DNA from: a bacterium
Lineage (GTDB): Bacteria > Electryoneota > RPQS01
Direction of reading: 5' to 3'
Assembly (NCBI GenBank): GCA_036504735.1
Contig: DASXUQ010000010.1
Span: 450,773 to 514,772, forward strand
DNA: 64,000 bases
How positions within the stretch are numbered: position 1 is the stretch's first letter; every line of letters begins with the position of its first letter. This document shows positions 17,356 through 26,819 of the stretch, in pieces. The translations under genes were made by a program, and so were the position numbers. The notes under the pieces are model-generated. The model saw nothing but the letters and a program-made list of their open reading frames with translations. It was not told the DNA's origin and did not search any database.

Positions 17356-18067
17356 ACAAGCTAAATCTGCTGCAAAGCCCGCCGGCGGCAAGCCGGCCAA
17401 GGGTGCACCGCCCGCAGGGGGAAAGAAGGGCGGCAAGGAAGCGAAGGGGCAGCAGCCCTTAGCCGGAGCGCGCCCCAAACTTCCCGCCGGTTATATCGCG
17501 CGGATGCAGACCCATTACGGCGAGAAGGTCGTTCCTGCCCTGCAGAAGCGGTTCCAGTTCAAGAACCCGATGGAAGTGCCCCGCCTGGTCAAGATCGTCG
17601 TCAACGTCGGCGTCGGCGAAGCGGTCACCAATCCGCGGCTGATCGACGGCGTGGTCAAGGAACTGTCCCTGATCACCGGCCAGCGTCCCGCGATTTCCAA
17701 GGCCCGCAAATCGATCTCGAATTTCAAGCTACGTGAAGGCATGCCCATCGGCGTGTTCGTCACCATGCGCAAGACGCAGATGTGGGAGTTTCTGGATCGC
17801 CTGATTTCGCTGGCGACGCCCCGCATCCGTGACTTCCGCGGCCTGCCCGACAAGGGTTTCGACGGGCGCGGCAACTACACGGTCGGCTTGAAAGAACAGA
17901 TCATCTTTCCGGAAATTGACCTCGACTCGGTCGAGAAGATTCGCGGCATGGATATCACCTTCGTGACCACCGCCAAGAATGACGTGGAAGCCTACGAGCT
18001 GCTGAAGGAGCTGGGTCTTCCGATGCGCAAAAGAGAACCCAAAGCTCAGGCCGCAGTCGCTGCCTGA
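17345..18067 (+). CDS. rplE: 50S ribosomal protein L5 with N-terminal extension
   Basis: L5, binding 5S rRNA and contacting P-site tRNA. It is 240 residues against about 180 in most bacteria. The extra length is an N-terminal Lys/Gly/Pro/Ala-rich segment of about 50 residues ([20 protein letters not shown]) ahead of the normal start-like region [18 protein letters not shown]. The core ([55 protein letters not shown]) is fully conserved. The ATG at 17345 is the start because it overlaps rplX in the usual way; an ATG within the core (RMQTHYGE) is a less likely alternative. Confidence 0.95.
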   Translation: MSAEQAKSAAKPAGGKPAKGAPPAGGKKGGKEAKGQQPLAGARPKLPAGYIARMQTHYGEKVVPALQKRFQFKNPMEVPRLVKIVVNVGVGEAVTNPRLIDGVVKELSLITGQRPAISKARKSISNFKLREGMPIGVFVTMRKTQMWEFLDRLISLATPRIRDFRGLPDKGFDGRGNYTVGLKEQIIFPEIDLDSVEKIRGMDITFVTTAKNDVEAYELLKELGLPMRKREPKAQAAVAA

Positions 18068-18094
18068 TAAGAGATTAAACGGCACTACAAGTTT

Positions 18095-18280
18095 ATGGCA
18101 AAAGCCTGCCTGATCGCCAAATCCAAGAAGACCCCTAAGTTTCACGTCCGGGCGCATAATCGCTGCCGCCGCTGCGGAAGACCGCGTGCTTTCTTGCGTA
18201 AGTTCGCGCTCTGCCGCCTCTGTTTCCGTGAGCTGGCCCTTTCGGGCGAGATCCCCGGAATCGTTAAGGCGAGCTGGTAG
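18095..18280 (+). CDS. rpsN: 30S ribosomal protein S14, zinc (type Z) form
   Basis: S14 of the 30S head in its short zinc-binding form, 61 residues. Cys24-X2-Cys27 and Cys40-X2-Cys43 ([15 protein letters not shown]) form the zinc ribbon; the ending [11 protein letters not shown] is typical. The long zinc-free form is not in this window. Confidence 0.96.
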   Translation: MAKACLIAKSKKTPKFHVRAHNRCRRCGRPRAFLRKFALCRLCFRELALSGEIPGIVKASW

Positions 18281-18319
18281 TCTCTCTGTCCCCGTTCACG
18301 AAAGCGTTCTTAATCGACT

Positions 18320-18718
18320 ATGCCAACAACCGACCCGATTGCGGACCTCTTGAACCGCATCCGCAACGCCCACAAGGCGAAGCACCCCCGCGTTGACATC
18401 CCGTTCTCCAAAGTGAAGAGCGAGATCGCACGCGTACTGATGGACTGTAACTTTATCCACGACTTCGTGCATGTGGATGAAGGCCCGCAAGGGTATTTGC
18501 GTCTGTATCTGAAGTATACGGCGCAGGGCAAGCCGGTGATCCAGGGAATCCGCCGGATTTCCTCTCCGGGTTTGCGGCGCTATGTGAATAAGGACGAAAT
18601 CCCTCGCGTGCTGAACGGTCTGGGTGTCTCCATTCTGACGACATCCAGAGGGGTGATGACGGGGAATCAGGCGCGCAAGCAGGGTTTGGGCGGCGAAGTA
18701 CTCGCCGAGATCTGGTAA
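18320..18718 (+). CDS. rpsH: 30S ribosomal protein S8
   Basis: S8, a central-domain assembly protein that represses the spc operon in E. coli; 132 residues. It begins MPTTDPIADLLNRIRNAHKA and ends with GVMTGNQARKQGLGGEVLAEIW, where the 16S-binding loop is conserved. It lies 39 bases after rpsN and 55 bases before rplF. Confidence 0.97.
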   Translation: MPTTDPIADLLNRIRNAHKAKHPRVDIPFSKVKSEIARVLMDCNFIHDFVHVDEGPQGYLRLYLKYTAQGKPVIQGIRRISSPGLRRYVNKDEIPRVLNGLGVSILTTSRGVMTGNQARKQGLGGEVLAEIW

Positions 18719-18773
18719 TTGCCAAGATAAGTGTTCATCCGCTCGCGCGGATTGAGTTTTAGGAGTGTGAAGC

Positions 18774-19310
18774 GTGTCACGAATTGGTCGAGCGCCGATA
18801 ACGGTTCCAAACGGGGTGAATATCACCATCCAGGACCATTTCATTACGGTGAAGGGGCCGAAAGGGGAACTTTCGCGCAACCTGCATCCGGACATGATTC
18901 TGGATTACAGCGATAATACGATCACCGTCCAGCGCCCCACGGACGCCAAGCATCACCGTGCGCTGCACGGCCTGACGCGAGCCCTGGTCAACAATATGGT
19001 CAAGGGCGTGACCGATGGGTTCAAGAAGGATCTTGAAGTAATCGGTGTCGGTTTCCGTGTGGAAGCCAAGCCCCGCGGTGTGCTGCTCATGGTGGGCTTC
19101 ACCCACGGTGTGTTTGTGCCGGCTCCTCCGGGAATCAAGATTGAAGTGCCGAAGGCCAACAATATTTCGGTCAGCGGCTGCGATGTGGAGCTGGTCGGCC
19201 AGGTGGCGGACGGCATCCGTGCCGTGAAGAAGCCGGAGCCGTACAAAGGCAAGGGCATCCGTTACGCGGGTGAAGCCATTAAGATCAAGGCCGGAAAGAC
19301 TGCGAAGTAA
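18774..19310 (+). CDS. rplF: 50S ribosomal protein L6
   Basis: L6 at the factor-binding region near the sarcin-ricin loop; 178 residues from GTG 18774 (MSRIGRAPITVPNGV), preceded by TTAGGAGTG. The C-terminal repeat carries NISVSGCDVELVGQVADGIR and PEPYKGKGIRYAGE, the signature of the family. Confidence 0.97.
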   Translation: MSRIGRAPITVPNGVNITIQDHFITVKGPKGELSRNLHPDMILDYSDNTITVQRPTDAKHHRALHGLTRALVNNMVKGVTDGFKKDLEVIGVGFRVEAKPRGVLLMVGFTHGVFVPAPPGIKIEVPKANNISVSGCDVELVGQVADGIRAVKKPEPYKGKGIRYAGEAIKIKAGKTAK

Positions 19311-19372
19311 TCACACGCTGTTGCCGGTCCCATGGGGACTTGGCACCTGTGAGTTAAGGAAATCTGTACGCC

Positions 19373-19744
19373 ATGTCAACGATAGCCGTTAAAAGAGCCA
19401 AGAGCCGCATCCGCCGTAAAAAGCACATCCACAAAGTGGTGGTCGGCACCCCTGAGCGCCCGCGTCTCGTGATCTTCCGCTCCATGCGGCAGATCTATGC
19501 TCAACTGGTGGATGACCAGACCCGGACCACCATCACCGGCGTGTCTTCGCTGAGCCCCGAACTGCGCGAAAGCGTGGCCAAGCTCAATCCGAGTCAGACC
19601 GGCCAGGCGGTGGGCGAGGCCATTGCGCGCAAGGCGCTGGAGAAGAATATTCAGACGGTCGTCTTTGACCGCAACGGTTTTCCGTACCACGGCCGGGTAA
19701 AGGCCTTGGCAGAGGGTGCCCGCAAGGGTGGTCTTCAATTCTAA
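19373..19744 (+). CDS. rplR: 50S ribosomal protein L18
   Basis: L18, a 5S rRNA-binding protein; 123 residues. It begins with an Arg/Lys-rich stretch (VKRAKSRIRRKKHIHK), then RPRLVIFRSMRQIYAQLVDD and the ending FDRNGFPYHGRVKALAEGAR. It starts 62 bases after rplF, a slightly longer gap than its neighbours, in which no promoter was recognised. Confidence 0.97.
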   Translation: MSTIAVKRAKSRIRRKKHIHKVVVGTPERPRLVIFRSMRQIYAQLVDDQTRTTITGVSSLSPELRESVAKLNPSQTGQAVGEAIARKALEKNIQTVVFDRNGFPYHGRVKALAEGARKGGLQF

Positions 19745-19752
19745 AGGAATAG

Positions 19753-20301
19753 ATGAACGATCAAGCAGAACGCGGCCCGCGGCGTCGGGAACGGGAACGT
19801 GATAGCGAATACGCCGGCGGCGAATCGCTGACCGAAAAAGTAATTACGATTAACCGCGTCGCCAAGGTAGTCAAGGGCGGCCGGAACTTCTCTTTCAATG
19901 CCGTGGTCGTGGTCGGTGACGGCAAGGGCCGCGCCGGATTCGGCATGGGCAAGGCGAATGAAGTTGTGGACGCCATCTCCAAGGCGACCCAGCAGGCGAA
20001 GCGCTCGCTGAAGCGCTATCCGATCGTGGGCACCACGCTGCCGCACGCCACCAACGGCAAGTTCGGCGCGGGGAAAGTCTTCCTCCGCCCGGCGTCACCC
20101 GGTACCGGTGTCATCGCCGGCGGTTCGGTGCGCCTGATCATGGAATGCCTGGGCGTGCGCGACGTGCTGAGTAAAGTGATGGGGACCAACAACCCGCACA
20201 ACGTTGTCAAGGCCGTGTTTGAGGCTCTCGAAGGCCTGAACGACGTCCGACTCGTGGCCGAACGCCGCGGGATCTCGATTCGCGAAGTCTTTACCCTCTG
20301 A
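19753..20301 (+). CDS. rpsE: 30S ribosomal protein S5
   Basis: S5, involved in decoding accuracy and the mRNA entry site; 182 residues. After a charged N-terminal lead, the S5 signature [20 protein letters not shown], then [20 protein letters not shown] and [20 protein letters not shown] are present. It starts eight bases after rplR. Confidence 0.97.
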   Translation: MNDQAERGPRRRERERDSEYAGGESLTEKVITINRVAKVVKGGRNFSFNAVVVVGDGKGRAGFGMGKANEVVDAISKATQQAKRSLKRYPIVGTTLPHATNGKFGAGKVFLRPASPGTGVIAGGSVRLIMECLGVRDVLSKVMGTNNPHNVVKAVFEALEGLNDVRLVAERRGISIREVFTL

Positions 20302-20323
20302 AGTTACAACCCTGTGCGGTGCG

Positions 20324-20512
20324 ATGGATAAGAAGCTTAAAGTCACTCTGAAGAGAAGCACGATTGGCCGGCCCCGGACGCAAAGACTGACGGTCAAGGC
20401 CCTGGGCTTCCACCGTCTGCATGAGACGCGTCTGTTTCCGGATAACCCCGCCACGCGAGGGATGATTAACAGCGTGTCCCATCTCCTGGATTGGGAAGAA
20501 GTTCAAGCTTAG
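20324..20512 (+). CDS. rpmD: 50S ribosomal protein L30
   Basis: L30, a small 50S protein; 62 residues. LKVTLKRSTIGRPRTQRLTV and RGMINSVSHLLDWEE match the family. Its presence between rpsE and rplO is the ancestral order; some phyla lack it. Confidence 0.94.
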   Translation: MDKKLKVTLKRSTIGRPRTQRLTVKALGFHRLHETRLFPDNPATRGMINSVSHLLDWEEVQA

Positions 20513-20522
20513 GGATTAACGC

Positions 20523-20963
20523 ATGTCTTTGAATAATCTCCGACCGGCTGCCGGTTCCACTCATTCGAAAAAACGTCGTGGTCGCGGATCCAGCTCAGGA
20601 TTGGGCGGAAGCGCGGGACGTGGCGAAAAGGGATACTATTCCCGCAGCGGTTCTACCCACAAGCGCGGCTTCGAAGGCGGCCAGATGCCGATTCATCGCC
20701 GTCTCCCCAAGCGTGGGTTCAAAAATATCTGGGCTGATGCTATTCAGGTGGTCAACCTCCGCGACCTCGCCCGGCTGCCGGAAGGTGCGATCATTGAGCC
20801 GGAGACCCTCAAGAAGGCCGGTCTGATCCGCAAGGTATCGGTCCCGGTGAAGATCCTCGGGGAAGGCGATGCAACTCGCGCCCTCGAGATCCGTTCCTGC
20901 AAGGTGTCGGCCACGGCTGAAAAGAAAATCACGGAAGCGGGCGGTAAGGTGGTTGTCGCCTGA
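20523..20963 (+). CDS. rplO: 50S ribosomal protein L15
   Basis: L15, a late assembly protein; 146 residues. The N-terminal Gly/Arg/Ser-rich segment (KKRRGRGSSSGLGGSAGRG) and the KRGFEGGQMPIHRRLPKRGF stretch identify it. Its TGA overlaps the secY ATG by one base (TGATG). Confidence 0.97.
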   Translation: MSLNNLRPAAGSTHSKKRRGRGSSSGLGGSAGRGEKGYYSRSGSTHKRGFEGGQMPIHRRLPKRGFKNIWADAIQVVNLRDLARLPEGAIIEPETLKKAGLIRKVSVPVKILGEGDATRALEIRSCKVSATAEKKITEAGGKVVVA

Positions 20964-22291
20964 TGTTAGACCGCTACACCAATATCTTCAAGATCCCCGA
21001 ACTGCGGGACCGCATTCTGTTCACGCTGCTGATCTTCCTCGTGTACCGCATCGGCGGGCACGTGCCGGTGGCGGGCATCAATGCGGCGGCGCTGGCCGAG
21101 TTCTTCCGCCAGAACGCCAACACGCTGTTCGGACTGTATGACATGTTCGTGGGCGGGGCTTTCCAGCGAGCCACGATTTTCGCCCTCGGCATCATGCCGT
21201 ACATCTCGGCCTCGATTATCTTCCAGCTCATGGGCACGGTGGTTCCGTACTTCCAGAAGCTGCAGAAGGAAGGCGAGGAAGGCCGTAAGAAGATCACGCA
21301 GCTCACGCGTTACGGCACGGTGGTTATCGCCGCGCTTCAGGCCGGCGGCGTTTCGATCTTCCTGGAGAGACTGGTGGCGTCATCGGGCGCGCCGGTAGTC
21401 CCCAACCCGGGCTTCGGTTTCCGTTTTCTGACCATGGTGACTCTCGCGGCGGGCACGACGCTGATTATGTGGCTGGGTGAGCAGATCACCGAGCGCGGCA
21501 TCGGCAACGGCATTTCGCTGCTGATCTTTATCGGTATTATCGACCGCCTCCCCTACGCCATCATCGAGGAAGCGCAGATGGTTCAGGCCGGCACGCGCCA
21601 CATCATGGTGGACGTGCTCTTCGTGGCCATGCTGTTCGCGATTACGATGGCGGTGGTGGCGCTGACCCAGGGCATGCGCAAGATTCCGGTTCAGTATGCC
21701 AAGCGCACCGTGGGCCGCAAGACCTACGGCGGGCAAAGCACCCACATTCCGCTGCGCGTCAATTCCGCCGGCGTGATGCCCATCATTTTCGCTCAGTCGA
21801 TCATGTTCATCCCGGGGTCGGTTGCAACCTTCCTTCCCGAAGGCGGTTTCCGCGACGCGCTGGTCAACGTGTTCTCGACTCACGGCGGCACCTACCTTGT
21901 TCTTGAAGCGCTGCTGATCATCTTCTTCACCTACTTCTACACGGCCATCGTGCTCAATCCGGTGGACCTTGCGGACAACATGAAGAAGAACGGCGGCTTT
22001 ATCCCGGGCATCCGCCCCGGCAAGCAGACGTCGGATTTCATTGACTCGATTCTCTCCCGTGTGACGCTGCCGGGCGCGATTGCGCTGGCGCTGATTGCGG
22101 TCATTCCCACGATCATCGTTTCACGGTTCAATGTATCCTATAACTTTGCGTCCTTCTTCGGAGGGACTACGATCCTGATCGTGGTCGGTGTCACTCTGGA
22201 CACCCTGCAGCAGGTCGAGTCCCACCTCGTGATGCGGCATTATGAAGGACTGATGAAGTCCGGCCGTATCCGCGGTCGCCGCCGGATGTAA
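20963..22291 (+). CDS. secY: Protein translocase subunit SecY
   Basis: Channel subunit of the Sec translocon in the inner membrane; 442 residues with ten predicted membrane segments. The N-terminus PELRDRILFTLLIFLVYRIG, the plug-proximal ALGIMPYISASIIFQL, GEQITERGIGNGISLLIF and the cytosolic loop RKIPVQYAKRTVGRKTYGGQ are characteristic. It is coupled to rplO by a one-base overlap and followed by adk 34 bases later. Confidence 0.98.
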   Translation: MLDRYTNIFKIPELRDRILFTLLIFLVYRIGGHVPVAGINAAALAEFFRQNANTLFGLYDMFVGGAFQRATIFALGIMPYISASIIFQLMGTVVPYFQKLQKEGEEGRKKITQLTRYGTVVIAALQAGGVSIFLERLVASSGAPVVPNPGFGFRFLTMVTLAAGTTLIMWLGEQITERGIGNGISLLIFIGIIDRLPYAIIEEAQMVQAGTRHIMVDVLFVAMLFAITMAVVALTQGMRKIPVQYAKRTVGRKTYGGQSTHIPLRVNSAGVMPIIFAQSIMFIPGSVATFLPEGGFRDALVNVFSTHGGTYLVLEALLIIFFTYFYTAIVLNPVDLADNMKKNGGFIPGIRPGKQTSDFIDSILSRVTLPGAIALALIAVIPTIIVSRFNVSYNFASFFGGTTILIVVGVTLDTLQQVESHLVMRHYEGLMKSGRIRGRRRM

Positions 22292-22325
22292 CTCCCGTCG
22301 TCATGCACTTTCCGGAACAGCGCGG

Positions 22326-22991
22326 ATGTCGAAATATACTCTGATTCTTCTCGGAGCGGTTGGGGTGGGGAAGGGCACGCAAGCCCAACGCCTGTCGCGG
22401 AATCTGGGTGTTCCCCAGATTTCCACCGGGGACATTCTGCGGGCCGAAGTTCAGGCGGGTTCCGACCTCGGACTGAAGGCCAAAGAGATCATGAACCGGG
22501 GCGATCTGGTTCCCGATGAAGTGATCATCGAAATGGTGCGCAAGCGTCTGCTCGAAGATGACGCTGTGCGGGGAGCGATTTTCGACGGTTTCCCGCGGAC
22601 CGTTCCCCAGGCACAGGCGTTGGATGGACTGCTTGCCGAACTGGAGCTTCCGGCTCCGAGAGTCATCTCCATTGAAGTGCCGGAAGAGGTTATCATCGAG
22701 CGGTTGTCGTCACGGCGGGTGTGCACCACCTGCGGGGCGACCTTCAACGCCGCGATGAACGCCCAGGCTATCGAGCAGCACCGCTGCCCCAAAGGCAAGC
22801 CCAACATCATCCAGCGCGATGATGACAAGCCGGATACGGTGCTGGCGCGACTGAAAGTGTACGAAGAGAAGACGTTGCCACTGGTGAACTATTACCGGAA
22901 GAACGGCGCGCTGAGGCCGGTGTCGGGACTGGGGACGGAAGACGAAGTCTTTGCCCGCATTCTCATCGCTATGGATCCGGAGCTTTCGTGA
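22326..22991 (+). CDS. adk: Adenylate kinase
   Basis: Interconverts ATP + AMP and 2 ADP; 221 residues, the long form with a LID domain. The P-loop is GAVGVGKGT (residues 10-18), the AMP-binding part QISTGDILRAEV and FDGFPRTVPQAQALD. The LID has Cys133-X2-Cys136 and Cys154, but the fourth position expected from a C-X2-C pair is Gly157, so the usual structural zinc site looks incomplete. The TGA overlaps the map GTG. Confidence 0.96.
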   Translation: MSKYTLILLGAVGVGKGTQAQRLSRNLGVPQISTGDILRAEVQAGSDLGLKAKEIMNRGDLVPDEVIIEMVRKRLLEDDAVRGAIFDGFPRTVPQAQALDGLLAELELPAPRVISIEVPEEVIIERLSSRRVCTTCGATFNAAMNAQAIEQHRCPKGKPNIIQRDDDKPDTVLARLKVYEEKTLPLVNYYRKNGALRPVSGLGTEDEVFARILIAMDPELS

Positions 22992-23743
22992 TCATTGTCA
23001 AGACGGACCAGGAAATCGAGTTGATGCGTCTTGCGGGGAAGATCCTCGCCGGCGCCTTCGACGTGGCCGGACCCATGATGAAGCCCGGCACCGTTGCCCG
23101 CGATGTGGATCGCATGGTTGAGGAGTACATTCGCGCCGCGGGAGCGGTTCCCGCGTTCAAGAATTACCCCAACCAGAACGGCAATCCTTTCCCCGGTTCC
23201 GTGTGCTTCTCCATCGATGCGGAAGTCGTTCACGGCATTCCCGCGGGACAGATCCTCACGGAAGGCACGATCATCGGTCTGGACATCGGCGTGAAGTTCA
23301 AGGGGTATTATTCCGATGCCGCCCGGACCTACGCCATCGGGCAGATTGACGCCCCAAGGCAGAAGCTGCTGGACGTTACGCGTCACGCGCTCGACTTGGG
23401 CATCGCCCAGGCTTACGCCGGCAACCATCTGTCCAACATCGGGCACGCCATTCAGGTTTATGTGGAGTCGCACGGGTGCAGCGTGGTTCGCGACCTGGTG
23501 GGACATGGAGTGGGACGCCGGCTTCACGAGGATCCGCAGGTCCCCAATTACGGCGAAGCAAATCGCGGTCCGATCTTACGCAAGAACATGACTCTGGCCA
23601 TCGAGCCCATGATCAACCTCGGCACGCACGAGGTGGACATGATCGGCGAATGGCAGGTCCTGACCCGAGACAGGAAACCCTCGGCGCATTTTGAACACAC
23701 CGTGGTCGTCACGGACACCGAGGCTGAAATCCTGACTCTATGA
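22988..23743 (+). CDS. map: Methionine aminopeptidase type I
   Basis: Removes the N-terminal methionine from new proteins; 251 residues from GTG 22988, overlapping adk by four bases. The metal ligands are visible in sequence context: the Asp of [18 protein letters not shown] (two), the His of [15 protein letters not shown], the Glu of [11 protein letters not shown] and the Glu of [10 protein letters not shown]. It works after deformylase, encoded at 50832. Coupled to infA by a four-base overlap. Confidence 0.97.
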   Translation: MIIVKTDQEIELMRLAGKILAGAFDVAGPMMKPGTVARDVDRMVEEYIRAAGAVPAFKNYPNQNGNPFPGSVCFSIDAEVVHGIPAGQILTEGTIIGLDIGVKFKGYYSDAARTYAIGQIDAPRQKLLDVTRHALDLGIAQAYAGNHLSNIGHAIQVYVESHGCSVVRDLVGHGVGRRLHEDPQVPNYGEANRGPILRKNMTLAIEPMINLGTHEVDMIGEWQVLTRDRKPSAHFEHTVVVTDTEAEILTL

Positions 23744-24012
23744 ATGTAAGACATCGCAGTAACAATAACGCACGGCCAGCGGAGAAACCCGTTACGACGA
23801 AAGAACAGGCGATAAAAGTGGATGGCGTGATTGAGGAGTGTCTCCCCAACGCCACGTTCCGCGTAGTCCTGGAGAATCAGCACAAGGTGCTGGCTCATAT
23901 CTCCGGGAAGATGCGGATGCATTTTATCAAGATCCTGCCGGGTGACCGCGTGACCGTCGAACTGTCCCCTTACGATCTGCATCGCGGCCGCATCACATAC
24001 CGGTACAAATAG
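23740..24012 (+). CDS. infA: Translation initiation factor IF-1 with N-terminal extension
   Basis: IF-1, an S1-like OB-fold that occupies the 30S A site during initiation; 90 residues against the usual 70-72. The core [40 protein letters not shown] and RGRITYRYK is standard. About 20 polar residues ([20 protein letters not shown]) precede it. No other start codon lies between them, and ATG 23740 overlaps the map stop, so the extension appears real. Confidence 0.95.
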   Translation: MNVRHRSNNNARPAEKPVTTKEQAIKVDGVIEECLPNATFRVVLENQHKVLAHISGKMRMHFIKILPGDRVTVELSPYDLHRGRITYRYK

Positions 24013-24055
24013 CCGGCTGGTCCAGAAGTTTGACACTCTTTAGAGATCCGAACGT

Positions 24056-24172
24056 ATGAAAGTCCGCACGTCCGTCAAGAAAATGTGTGAGCACTGCAAG
24101 ATCGTCCGCCGTCGCGGCCGCATCTACATCATCTGCTCCCGGTCCAAAAAGCACAAGCAGCGGCAGGGTTAA
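24056..24172 (+). CDS. rpmJ: 50S ribosomal protein L36, zinc form
   Basis: L36, 38 residues, beginning [15 protein letters not shown] and ending KKHKQRQG. The zinc ligands Cys11-X2-Cys14, Cys27 and His33 are all present, so this is the zinc-binding form. It sits between infA and rpsM as in most bacteria. Confidence 0.96.
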   Translation: MKVRTSVKKMCEHCKIVRRRGRIYIICSRSKKHKQRQG

Positions 24173-24223
24173 ACCTCCGACTGTTCGGTTCACGCACACT
24201 GATTTTTTGAGGCATATCCAGTT

Positions 24224-24619
24224 ATGGCGCGTATAGCCGGTATTGATATTCCCCGCGACAAACACATTGATGTGGCGCTGTCCTATGTCTACGGCATTGG
24301 CCGCCCGCTCGCGCTGAAGATTCTGGCCGATTGCAACATTGATCCGAACAAGCGCACCCACCAGCTCTCCGACGCCGAATTGGCGGCCATCCGTAATATC
24401 GTTGCGGAGATGAAGGTGGAGGGCCCGCTGCGCGCCGAGATTCAGACGAACATCAAGCGTCTGATGGACATCGGCTGCTACCGTGGACTGCGTCACCGCA
24501 GGGGTCTGCCCGTGCGTGGACAGAACACGAAGAACAACGCCCGCACCCGCAAGGGGAAGAAGAAGGGGCAGGTCATTCACCGGGCCGCGGCCTCCAAGTC
24601 GCCCACGGGCAAGAAGTAA
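24224..24619 (+). CDS. rpsM: 30S ribosomal protein S13
   Basis: S13 of the 30S head, contacting P-site tRNA and forming intersubunit bridges; 131 residues. [38 protein letters not shown] and [14 protein letters not shown] are typical. The C-terminus has a few extra Ala/Ser/Lys residues. Confidence 0.97.
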   Translation: MARIAGIDIPRDKHIDVALSYVYGIGRPLALKILADCNIDPNKRTHQLSDAELAAIRNIVAEMKVEGPLRAEIQTNIKRLMDIGCYRGLRHRRGLPVRGQNTKNNARTRKGKKKGQVIHRAAASKSPTGKK

Positions 24620-24662
24620 GCGTATCGGCGCCGGCGCGGCGGGACTCTGGGTTCCGATGCGC
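24620..24662 (+). other. Stem-closed structure between rpsM and rpsK
   Basis: GCGTATCGG (24620-24628), directly after the rpsM stop, pairs with CCGATGCGC (24654-24662) over 9 bp with one G-T wobble, closing a 25-base GC-rich interior. It lies about 35 bases before the TTG start of rpsK. It is the only marked inverted repeat in the alpha part of the cluster. A role in RNA processing or autoregulation is only inference. Confidence 0.35.
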
Positions 24663-24696
24663 AGGCCTTAGATCCATGAAACGGAGATAATCAGCT

Positions 24697-25086
24697 TTGG
24701 CTACGCAGAAAAAAGAGACCAAGAAGAAGAAGGAACGCGTCGAGGCGACCGGTGTGGCTCACATCAAGTCGTCCTTCAACAATACCATCGTCACCATTTC
24801 CGACAATTACGGGAACACGATTTCCTGGGCGTCGGCGGGCAAGATGGGCCTTCGCGGTTCGCGCAAGAACACGCCGTTCGCTGCGCAGCTCGCCGCGGAC
24901 AACGCCGCCAAAGCGGCCATCGCCCTCGGTCTGCGCAAGGTCGTCGTCGAAGTGCGCGGTCCCGGTGGCGGTCGTGACGGCGCGATCCGGTCTCTGGCGG
25001 CCTCCGGCCTGACGATCATGTCGATTCGCGACGTGACTCCGCTTCCGCACAATGGCTGCCGCCCTCCCAAGCGCCGCCGCGTGTAA
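24697..25086 (+). CDS. rpsK: 30S ribosomal protein S11
   Basis: S11 of the 30S platform; 129 residues from TTG 24697, with ACGGAGAT about ten bases upstream. [40 protein letters not shown] and the ending [18 protein letters not shown] are diagnostic. Confidence 0.97.
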   Translation: MATQKKETKKKKERVEATGVAHIKSSFNNTIVTISDNYGNTISWASAGKMGLRGSRKNTPFAAQLAADNAAKAAIALGLRKVVVEVRGPGGGRDGAIRSLAASGLTIMSIRDVTPLPHNGCRPPKRRRV

Positions 25087-25177
25087 CGGATTTTCCGGTG
25101 CGGGCTTCGCCCTGCGCAATTACCAGTATCTTTTCGCTTTTCAAATTTTCGCTTTTTCGATTTCCTAATAGGGGTCT

Positions 25178-25807
25178 ATGGCTCTTAATCACCAACCCGT
25201 CTGCCGCATCTGCCGCCGTGAAGGGAAGAAGCTCTTCCTCAAGGGCGACAAGTGTCTGGGACCGAAGTGCACCTTCGATAAGAAGGGCTATGCTCCCGGC
25301 ATGCACGGTCGCACCCGTCGCGGCAAGATTTCGCAGTACGGGATCCAGCTCCGTGAGAAGCAGAAAATCCGCGAGACTTACGGCATGCTCGAACGGCAGT
25401 TCCACCGCTTCTTCGGTGAAGCGCAGCGTCAGAAAGGCGTGACCGGCGAAAACCTGCTGGCCATGCTGGAAAGCCGTCTGGACAACGTCGTCTATCGGAT
25501 CGGTTTCGCCAGTTCCCGGCGGCAGGCACGCCAGCTCGTGCGTCACCGCCATTTCCTCGTCAACGACCGCATTGTGAACATTCCGTCGTTTGTGCTCCGG
25601 CCTAATGACCGGATCCGGGTGCGTGAGCGCTCGAAAAAACTCGCGGTGATTCACGAAGCGATGCAGAAAGCCCGCGATGCGAAGATGATGCCCAATCTTC
25701 AGCTCGATAAGGCCAAGATGGAAGGACAGTACACCGCCGTTCCCAATCGCGCGGAGATTCCTTTCGAAGCCAACGAGCAGCTTGTCGTCGAGCTTTACTC
25801 CCGTTAA
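25178..25807 (+). CDS. rpsD: 30S ribosomal protein S4
   Basis: S4, a primary 16S rRNA-binding protein and, in E. coli, repressor of the alpha operon; 209 residues. An N-terminal Cys cluster (CRICRREGKKLFLKGDKC, then CTF) suggests a zinc-binding form. The S4 RNA-binding domain reads LDNVVYRIGFASSRRQARQL. The 91 bases before it are pyrimidine-rich, with the direct repeat TTTTCGCTTTT (from about 25133 and 25149). Confidence 0.96.
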   Translation: MALNHQPVCRICRREGKKLFLKGDKCLGPKCTFDKKGYAPGMHGRTRRGKISQYGIQLREKQKIRETYGMLERQFHRFFGEAQRQKGVTGENLLAMLESRLDNVVYRIGFASSRRQARQLVRHRHFLVNDRIVNIPSFVLRPNDRIRVRERSKKLAVIHEAMQKARDAKMMPNLQLDKAKMEGQYTAVPNRAEIPFEANEQLVVELYSR

Positions 25808-25826
25808 TCATTCTGCGAGGAGATAC

Positions 25827-26819
25827 ATGAACGGTTTGAATTTCCAGATGCCCGAGGCGGTGGAGATTGATGAATCGACCCATACCGACACGTATGGCAA
25901 GTTCATCGTACAACCCCTCGAGCGCGGCTATGGCGTTACCATCGGTAACAGCCTGCGTCGTGTACTCCTGTCCTCCCTGCAAGGCGCCGCCATTGTCTCG
26001 ATCAAGGTGGATGGCGTACTGCACGAGTTTTCCACGATTCCCGGCGTCAATGAAGACGTGACCGAAATGGTTCTGAACTTGAAGCAGGTGCGCTTCAAGC
26101 TGCTGAACAAGAAGCCCGACAAGGTCGTGCTTCATATGCGGGGACCGAAGGAATTCACCGCGCGCGACATCCAGATCGGCAACAACGAGTTCGAAGTCCT
26201 GAATCCCGACCTTCACATCGCGAACCTTAACCGCGACGCCGAAGTGAAGATGGAACTGCAGATCCGCAAAGGCCGCGGCTATGTGCCCGCCGAAGAGAAC
26301 CGCCCCACGGACGCGCCCATCGGCACGATCCCGCTGGATTCGATCTTCTCGCCGATCCGCAACGTGACGTATACGATCGAGAACACCCGCGTCGGGCAGC
26401 GCATCGATTACGAAAAGCTGACCCTCGAAATCTGGAGCGACGGTTCGATTACTCCGGATGACGCCCTGACCTTCGCCGCCCGCACCCTCCGCGATCATAT
26501 CCAGCTATTCATCAACTTTGACATCAAGCCCGAGAAGGAAGAGGAAGAGGACATTGACGAAGAGACGCTCCATATCCGCAAGCTGCTGCGCAAGCCGGTT
26601 GAGGATCTGGAACTGTCCGTGCGCAGTGCCAACTGTCTGAAGGAAGCCCGCATCCGCACCATCGCGGACCTTGTGCGCCGCGAAGAGCCGGAAATGCTCA
26701 AGTTCAAAAACTTCGGACGCAAGTCGCTGGTCGAACTCAATGAGATCCTCAAGACCAAGGGGCTGCATTTCGGGATGGATGTGGACAAGTATCTCAACCC
26801 CGACTACGAGAAGAAATGA
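25827..26819 (+). CDS. rpoA: DNA-directed RNA polymerase subunit alpha
   Basis: Alpha subunit: the N-terminal domain dimerises and assembles the core, the C-terminal domain binds UP elements and activators. It has 330 residues from ATG 25827 ([15 protein letters not shown]), preceded by GCGAGGAGA. The N-terminal domain has [20 protein letters not shown]. An acidic linker ([11 protein letters not shown]) leads to the C-terminal domain ([33 protein letters not shown]). The TGA overlaps the rplQ ATG. Confidence 0.98.
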   Translation: MNGLNFQMPEAVEIDESTHTDTYGKFIVQPLERGYGVTIGNSLRRVLLSSLQGAAIVSIKVDGVLHEFSTIPGVNEDVTEMVLNLKQVRFKLLNKKPDKVVLHMRGPKEFTARDIQIGNNEFEVLNPDLHIANLNRDAEVKMELQIRKGRGYVPAEENRPTDAPIGTIPLDSIFSPIRNVTYTIENTRVGQRIDYEKLTLEIWSDGSITPDDALTFAARTLRDHIQLFINFDIKPEKEEEEDIDEETLHIRKLLRKPVEDLELSVRSANCLKEARIRTIADLVRREEPEMLKFKNFGRKSLVELNEILKTKGLHFGMDVDKYLNPDYEKK

